From Acidimicrobiaceae bacterium (GTDB lineage: Bacteria > Actinomycetota > Acidimicrobiia > Acidimicrobiales > Bog-793), in contig DAIDIA010000310.1 of assembly GCA_027459565.1 (NCBI GenBank), positions 1 to 10,679 of the forward strand: 10,679 nt of DNA, read 5' to 3'. The notes beneath the pieces are model-generated. The model did no database searches. It was not told the origin of the DNA and saw nothing but the letters and a program-made list of their open reading frames with translations. Below, in pieces: positions 6,627 to 10,679 of this stretch. The translations under genes were made by a program, and so were the position numbers. How positions within the stretch are numbered: position 1 is the stretch's first letter; every line of letters starts with the position of its first letter.

Positions 6627-7718
6627 TCAGAGCCCGTAGAGCCGGGCGGGGTTGGTCGCGAGGATCTTGCTCTTCTGGTCGTCGCTGAGCTCTCCGCGAC
6701 GGAATATTGCGATCGCATCGAGTTCACTCGAGGGATCCGCGTGGCCATAATCGGTACCGATCACTAGGCGGTCCTCACCCATCTTCTGGATCAGGTATGC
6801 ATGATCGTCATCGGTCTGGGTGGTGACGTAGATGTTCTTGGTGACGAACGGGTTGTATTGCGCGGAGTACCGCTCTCCATTGCGCCGCGCGATCTCATTC
6901 ATCACCCACGGGACCCATTGCGCCGAGGTCTCGACAAATCCCCACCGGAGCCTCGGGAACCGCTCCGCGACGTCGTTGCGCAAAAGGTCGAAACACGCGA
7001 GCACCGTCGGGACGCGGAACGCGGCGAACCCACCCCCGTCGGTGTATCGCGTGCGGAGGATCTCGACGAAGTCCGGGTTGCCGTTCGCGATATGGACGAT
7101 GATCGGAAGGTCGAGCTCCTCCGCCAGTGCGTAGATCGGAAAGAACAAAGGATCGAACATCATCAGCTCACCGGCGAAGGGCTGCATGCACACCCCGACC
7201 GCTCCGTTGAGTTTCGAGAAACGGACCTCCTCCTTGGCCGCGTCGATATCAAGCGTGGGCACGACGCAGGTCCAGCGGAGGCGTCCCTTCCCCTCGCGCC
7301 AGATGTCGGCAAGCCACCGGTTCCAGCTTCGACAGAGCGCGACATCGATGTCGGGGCGGCGCGTCACCTGTTCGATCCAAAGGCTGTTGTGCAAGACCTC
7401 GATGTCGATACCGAGTTCGGTCATGTGATCGAGACGAAGGTCGATGTCCTCCATCTTCCGCGCGGCGGCGTCCACGGAGATGTTGCGCAGCGCGGTCGTG
7501 GAGTTCTTGGCGAACTGCTCGTCGGAGGTGGCCGCAGTCCTCAGTCCCGCGATCTTTCCGTCGATCAACCAGTAGCGGACATTTGGATTCGATGCCGACT
7601 GGATGATCTGTGGCCGGAACTTCATCTCGGACGGCTCAAGGTAGTCCCAGGTGCGCTCGGTCTCGATGACGTGTGCATCGGCATCGATAACCGCGATCTT
7701 GGTCTGTGTAGTGGTCAT
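6627..7718 (-). CDS. Amidohydrolase-2 family metal-dependent hydrolase/decarboxylase
   Basis: TIM-barrel enzyme of the amidohydrolase_2 (ACMSD-like) family, whose members hydrolyse or decarboxylate small, often aromatic or cyclic acids with one divalent metal. The 363-residue protein opens with VIDADAHVIE (10-19), where the usual first-strand HxH metal motif reads DxH (D14, H16), a form common in one large subgroup. Further candidate metal or active-site residues are H209 (PIIVHI), E263/W268 in the RWGFVETSAQWVPW segment, and D323 and H326 in IGTDYGHADPSSE. The end NPARLYGL (356-363) is the typical family terminus. The ATG at 7718 is preceded by GGAAGG about 5 nt upstream. It is probably first in a two-gene transcript with the SDR. 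Hydrolase versus decarboxylase cannot be told from the sequence. Confidence 0.9.
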   Translation of the reverse strand: MTTTQTKIAVIDADAHVIETERTWDYLEPSEMKFRPQIIQSASNPNVRYWLIDGKIAGLRTAATSDEQFAKNSTTALRNISVDAAARKMEDIDLRLDHMTELGIDIEVLHNSLWIEQVTRRPDIDVALCRSWNRWLADIWREGKGRLRWTCVVPTLDIDAAKEEVRFSKLNGAVGVCMQPFAGELMMFDPLFFPIYALAEELDLPIIVHIANGNPDFVEILRTRYTDGGGFAAFRVPTVLACFDLLRNDVAERFPRLRWGFVETSAQWVPWVMNEIARRNGERYSAQYNPFVTKNIYVTTQTDDDHAYLIQKMGEDRLVIGTDYGHADPSSELDAIAIFRRGELSDDQKSKILATNPARLYGL

Positions 7719-8035
7719 GAGAACCTTCCCCCCGAATTTCTGACACGCGCATCAAGCGATGGCGCAGCCCGCCCCGCGTGATCGTACCGCCGCCCTCTGG
7801 AAAGGGCCAACGCCGCGCCGATGCTGCGGACGCCTGTCGCTTTTGGGTGAGGGGGCGATGGAGGCGCCCTCGGCAGTTGGGATCTGATCGGTATGATCGG
7901 GGAGATGAGGCCATCTTGTCCGCGTGGATGGCCACCGGTTGGCAAAGGTCGCCGTTGCGTTCGCCCTCGAGTCGGCAGAGCGCTGTTCACCGCGGAGAAA
8001 CACTCCGGCAATACTTCGCGATTAGATATAGATAG
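7719..8035. promoter_or_regulatory. 317-nt divergent intergenic region
   Basis: Gap between the divergent amidohydrolase and ATP-grasp genes, expected to hold both promoters; I see no convincing gene in it. A direct repeat TGATCGG-TA-TGATCGG (7885-7900), preceded by another GATC (7881-7884), sits mid-gap and could be an operator. Toward the ATP-grasp gene there are two promoter readings: TTCACC (7986-7991), an 18-nt spacer and AATACT (8010-8015), or a -10-like TTAGAT (8022-8027) placed so that transcription would begin at or near the GTG itself. An AT-rich run (8021-8034) directly before that GTG stands out in this GC-rich DNA. No Shine-Dalgarno is visible for that gene. Confidence 0.4.
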
Positions 8036-9640
8036 GTGACTGGCGACCTATTTGACAGCTATCGCCTCGAGAACGCCTGGGACGAGATGTTCGCAGCTGT
8101 CGATGCCCCCCGACTGCCCTCGCTCGGGCTCTACGAGACGCTCCGCGCGCTCTCTCCGGCGCAGTTCGAAGAGCGCTGCCTTGAGCGGGACCGGTCGCTG
8201 CGCGACCGCGGTGTGACCTTTGCCCACTCGGGTGAGGAGGTCCCCTTCCCGCTCGATCCGGTTCCTCGCCTGATTGCCGCCGATGAGTGGTCAAAGATCG
8301 AGGCCGGCGTCGCCCAGCGCGTCCGGGCGCTCGAAGCCTTCCTCCACGACATCTATGGTGACGGAAAGGTCTTCGACGACGGCGTCGTCCCGCGCCGGCT
8401 CGTGTACACCTCTAAGCACTTCCAGCGCGCCAGTGTGGGAATCGAGGCGCACAACCACGTCCGGATCCACGTTGCCGGTATCGACCTCGTCCGGGATCGC
8501 GACGGAGCGTTCCGCGTCCTCGAAGACAACGTGCGCGTGCCCTCGGGAAGTTCCTATGTCGTGGAGAATCGCCGCACTATGGCGCGCATCTTCCCGGAGC
8601 TGTTTGCGAGTCACCGCATCCGTCCGGTCGGCAACTATTCACAGCGACTCCTCGCCGCGCTCCTTGCGAGCGCTCCAGCGAACGCGGGCAGCGACACCAC
8701 CGTGGTTGTGCTGACACCCGGTGTGCACAACTCGGCGTATTTCGAGCACTCCTTTCTCGCCCGTCAGATGGGGGTCGAACTCGTCGAGGGACGCGATCTC
8801 GTGACGAGGCACAACCTGGTGTACATGCGCACGACCGAGGGCGAGCGTCGAGTCGACGTCGTCTATCGCCGTGTCGACGATGACTTTCTCGATCCCGTGC
8901 ACTTCCGGCCCGAGTCGCTGATTGGCTGCGCGGGAATCATGAACGCCGCGCGTTCTGGCAATGTGACCATCGCCAACGCGGTGGGAAACGGTGTCGCCGA
9001 CGACAAGCTTGTCTATACCTATGTGCCCGAGCTGATCCGCTACTACCTCAGTGAAGAGCCCCTGCTGTCGAACGTGGATACCTTCCGCCTCGAGGATCCA
9101 AAGCAGATGCACGAGGTGCTGTGCCGCATCGACGAGCTCGTCGTCAAGCCGGTCGATGGATCCGGAGGTTACGGGCTGATTGTCGGCCCCGTGGCATCGA
9201 AGGAGGAGCTTGCGAGGGCGAAGGAGATGATCCAGGCAAGCCCGCGTTCGTACATCGCGCAGGAGTTCGTCGAACTCTCGACAGTTCCGACGAAGGTCGG
9301 TGATCGTCTCGTCCCGCGCCACGTCGACCTGCGTCCCTTCGCGGTCAATGACGGGTCGTCCGTCTGGGTCGCCCCGGGGGGCCTGACGCGTGTGGCCCTC
9401 CGGGAGGGGTCAAGCGTGGTGAATTCGAGCCAGGGCGGTGGCTCCAAGGACACCTGGGTGCTCGCGCCCGATCGCACCGAGACCCGTCGGCATCCGGGGG
9501 CGGACGCGTCCGAGCTGCTCGAGGAGCAGCTCCCCTTCCCCATGCTCGATCCCGATCGCGGTCCGAGCTTCGCCGCGGCCCAGCAACAGCAACAGCAACA
9601 ACAGCAGCAACAAGTAGGCCGCGGGAGACTCTCATGCTGA
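8036..9640 (+). CDS. Circularly permuted ATP-grasp protein (COG2308 type)
   Basis: Predicted cytosolic ATP-dependent carboxylate-amine ligase with a circularly permuted ATP-grasp fold (CP_ATPgrasp family). The natural substrate is not established; comparative genomics predicts peptide synthesis or protein modification. The 534-residue protein has the family hallmarks: YDEMF-like start (NAWDEMF), VLEDNVRVPSGSSYVVENR (161-179), ELVVKPVDGSGGYG (367-380, nucleotide-binding Lys and glycine loop), RHVDLRPF (428-435) and the closing TRVALREGSSVVNSSQGGGSKDTWVL type block (451-476). A GTG at 8036 is the only plausible start: the codon before it is an in-frame TAG, and the next ATG falls inside conserved sequence. 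There is no Shine-Dalgarno, so it is likely leaderless. After the family core comes a low-complexity tail with 11 consecutive glutamines (516-526). Its end overlaps the alpha-E gene by 7 nt. Confidence 0.93.
   Translation: MTGDLFDSYRLENAWDEMFAAVDAPRLPSLGLYETLRALSPAQFEERCLERDRSLRDRGVTFAHSGEEVPFPLDPVPRLIAADEWSKIEAGVAQRVRALEAFLHDIYGDGKVFDDGVVPRRLVYTSKHFQRASVGIEAHNHVRIHVAGIDLVRDRDGAFRVLEDNVRVPSGSSYVVENRRTMARIFPELFASHRIRPVGNYSQRLLAALLASAPANAGSDTTVVVLTPGVHNSAYFEHSFLARQMGVELVEGRDLVTRHNLVYMRTTEGERRVDVVYRRVDDDFLDPVHFRPESLIGCAGIMNAARSGNVTIANAVGNGVADDKLVYTYVPELIRYYLSEEPLLSNVDTFRLEDPKQMHEVLCRIDELVVKPVDGSGGYGLIVGPVASKEELARAKEMIQASPRSYIAQEFVELSTVPTKVGDRLVPRHVDLRPFAVNDGSSVWVAPGGLTRVALREGSSVVNSSQGGGSKDTWVLAPDRTETRRHPGADASELLEEQLPFPMLDPDRGPSFAAAQQQQQQQQQQQVGRGRLSC
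9581..9613 (+). repeat. CAG/CAA trinucleotide tract encoding 11 glutamines
   Basis: Eleven uninterrupted CAG or CAA codons near the 3' end of the ATP-grasp gene, followed by VGRGRLSC and the stop. The tract ends 9 nt before GGGAG (9623-9627), the ribosome binding site of the alpha-E gene. The mixed CAG/CAA order is imperfect, which lowers slippage compared with a pure repeat. Length change in whole codons would keep frame and leave the next gene intact. Confidence 0.97.
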
Positions 9641-10647
9641 GCCGGATCGCGGAGTCACTGTTCTGGACCGGTCGCTATCTCGAACGCGCCGAAGACACCG
9701 CCCGACTCCTTGACGTTCAGATCAACCAGCTCCTCGAGGGCGCGAACATCTCCGAATCGTCGGTCGCGAAGACGCTGCTCTCGGTGATGGGCGTGCCGGT
9801 GACACTTGGCCAGCAGTCCGATCTAGTGGCGGTCACTGCGGCGCTGTCGGTTTCCCGCGACGAGCCAAGCTCCATCTCCTCCTCGCTCAGCGGCGCCAGA
9901 GAGAATGCGCGGGGTATCCGCGAGTCGATCTCGTCCGAACTCTGGGAGTGTCTCAATGCGACGATTGTCGAGCTCGACGCCCGCGGTCCGGCGACCGAAC
10001 AGATGGGTCCGCACGAATTCTTCCGATTTGCGCGTTTCGTCCGGGAACGCGTCGCAATTGCGGTCGGCATCGCCGATGCGACGATGAGTCGAGACGATGG
10101 CTGGCAGTTCATGTTGCTCGGACGCAATATCGAGCGCGCGGATATGACCGCACGCCTGCTCGCCGCGCAGCTGAACGGACCGAGGGGGGAGCCCGACTGG
10201 GCGACCACGCTGCGCGCATGTTCCGCCTACGAGGCGTATCTGCGGACCTACCGGGGCGTCATCGTCGCGTCGCAGGCGATCGAGTTCCTCGTGCTCGACC
10301 GCTATTTCCCCCGCAGCGTCTATTTCTCGCTGCTCACCGCCGAGAGCTGTCTCGGCGCGCTCGAACAGCAGCAGAGCAGGTCGGGCACGGGCGAGGAGGC
10401 GAAGAGGATCGTCGGTCGCGCGCGTACCGCGCTCGAATACCAGACGGTGGACGAGATCATCCAGCGACTACCGGGGCACCTGCATGACGTTCAGGAGGCC
10501 TGCTCGAAAGCGAGCACGGCGATTGCGACCACGTACTTCCAGTTCGAGGCGACCCTTGCGTGGAGAGCAGAGGATGCGTCCCAGCACCTCGGCCTCGGGC
10601 GGGGGGCGGCGAGGGACACGCAATCAAAGCGGGGAACCCTCGCATGA
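9634..10647 (+). CDS. Alpha-E domain protein (COG2307 type)
   Basis: All-helical protein of the alpha-E family, almost always encoded beside a circularly permuted ATP-grasp protein and a transglutaminase-like protein. Its biochemical role is unproven; it is usually taken as a partner of the ATP-grasp enzyme. The 337 residues carry the two repeated family signatures: LFWTGRYLERAEDTARLLD (9-27) near the N-terminus and MLLGRNIERADMTARLLA mid-protein, plus RENARGIRESISSELWECLN (about 88-107) and IEFLVLDRYFPRSVYFSL. The duplicated R-x-x-ERA-x-x-TARLL pattern suggests an internal two-fold repeat. The length is normal. The ATG at 9634 overlaps the upstream gene's end by 7 nt and has GGGAG 6 nt ahead. 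The stop overlaps the next start as ATGA. Translation of all three genes is probably coupled. Confidence 0.92.
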   Translation: MLSRIAESLFWTGRYLERAEDTARLLDVQINQLLEGANISESSVAKTLLSVMGVPVTLGQQSDLVAVTAALSVSRDEPSSISSSLSGARENARGIRESISSELWECLNATIVELDARGPATEQMGPHEFFRFARFVRERVAIAVGIADATMSRDDGWQFMLLGRNIERADMTARLLAAQLNGPRGEPDWATTLRACSAYEAYLRTYRGVIVASQAIEFLVLDRYFPRSVYFSLLTAESCLGALEQQQSRSGTGEEAKRIVGRARTALEYQTVDEIIQRLPGHLHDVQEACSKASTAIATTYFQFEATLAWRAEDASQHLGLGRGAARDTQSKRGTLA

Positions 10648-10679
10648 GCTGGCGCATCTCGACAATCCACAGCTCGATC
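10644..10679 (+). CDS. Start of probable transglutaminase-like protein (runs off right edge)
   Basis: Only 12 codons are present, reading MSWRISTIHSSI, starting at an ATG that overlaps the alpha-E stop (ATGA). The gene position and the opening pattern (W-R-I then a His followed by Ser) fit the N-terminal domain of bacterial transglutaminase-like cysteine proteases (COG1305 type), which usually follow the ATP-grasp and alpha-E genes in this cassette. The call rests mainly on gene neighbourhood; the fragment is too short for a motif-based assignment, and the catalytic Cys-His-Asp core would lie outside the window. Confidence 0.6.
   Translation, partial: MSWRISTIHSSI

Noticed and set aside
6801..7781. 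A 326-codon plus-strand frame opposite the amidohydrolase.
   Set aside because: It mirrors the confirmed amidohydrolase coding sequence and shows no conserved motif of its own.
7778..8035. Possible 85-codon gene in the divergent gap.
   Set aside because: Arg/Pro-rich composition, no recognisable domain, no good ribosome binding site, and it would run into the ATP-grasp promoter area.
9410..9613. Minus-strand frame with a poly-leucine start opposite the glutamine tract, resembling a signal peptide.
   Set aside because: The leucine run is just the complement of the CAG/CAA repeat; the rest has no support as a protein.
9581..9613. The CAG/CAA tract as a phase-variable on/off switch.
   Set aside because: The unit is three bases and the tract is interrupted, so slippage would change glutamine number but not reading frame; it cannot switch the gene off by frameshift.

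Overview
The window looks like a chromosomal segment of a high-GC bacterium, most likely an actinobacterium. The evidence is GC-rich third codon positions throughout, GTG starts, one apparently leaderless gene, an MMPL exporter, and the mix of families present. No 16S or other phylogenetic marker is in view, so this placement is inference. I see no mobile elements, CRISPR arrays, tRNAs or rRNAs, and almost all of the sequence has a clear assignment.

Layout: (1) the 5' end of a minus-strand gpmI (cofactor-independent phosphoglycerate mutase) runs off the left edge. (2) A divergent gap leads to a plus-strand MMPL/RND-type exporter. (3) A roughly 395-nt non-coding stretch holds a candidate terminator hairpin, a clear cobalamin (B12) riboswitch aptamer and a candidate translational expression platform. 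(4) The riboswitch leads into a tightly packed ABC uptake operon: binding protein (btuF-like), FecCD permease (btuC-like) and ATPase (btuD-like). (5) Convergent to it is a minus-strand pair, a metal-dependent amidohydrolase followed by a short-chain dehydrogenase/reductase. (6) A 317-nt divergent gap follows. (7) A plus-strand operon of a circularly permuted ATP-grasp protein, an alpha-E domain protein and the first 12 codons of a probable transglutaminase-like protein runs off the right edge.

How the genes work together: the riboswitch should bind adenosyl- or other cobalamins and turn the btuFCD-like operon down when B12 is plentiful, so these genes form a self-regulated corrinoid importer. 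The amidohydrolase and SDR are probably one transcript for a small-molecule (catabolic or modifying) step whose substrate cannot be read from sequence. The last three genes form a conserved but still poorly characterised cassette that comparative genomics has predicted to make or modify peptides through ATP-dependent ligation.

The features most worth a second look are that last cassette, the 11-glutamine CAG/CAA tract at the extreme C-terminus of its ATP-grasp gene (directly ahead of the next gene's ribosome binding site), the apparent leaderless start of that gene, the fold of the riboswitch expression platform, and the missing lipobox in the binding protein. I found no system that I could defend as wholly undescribed.
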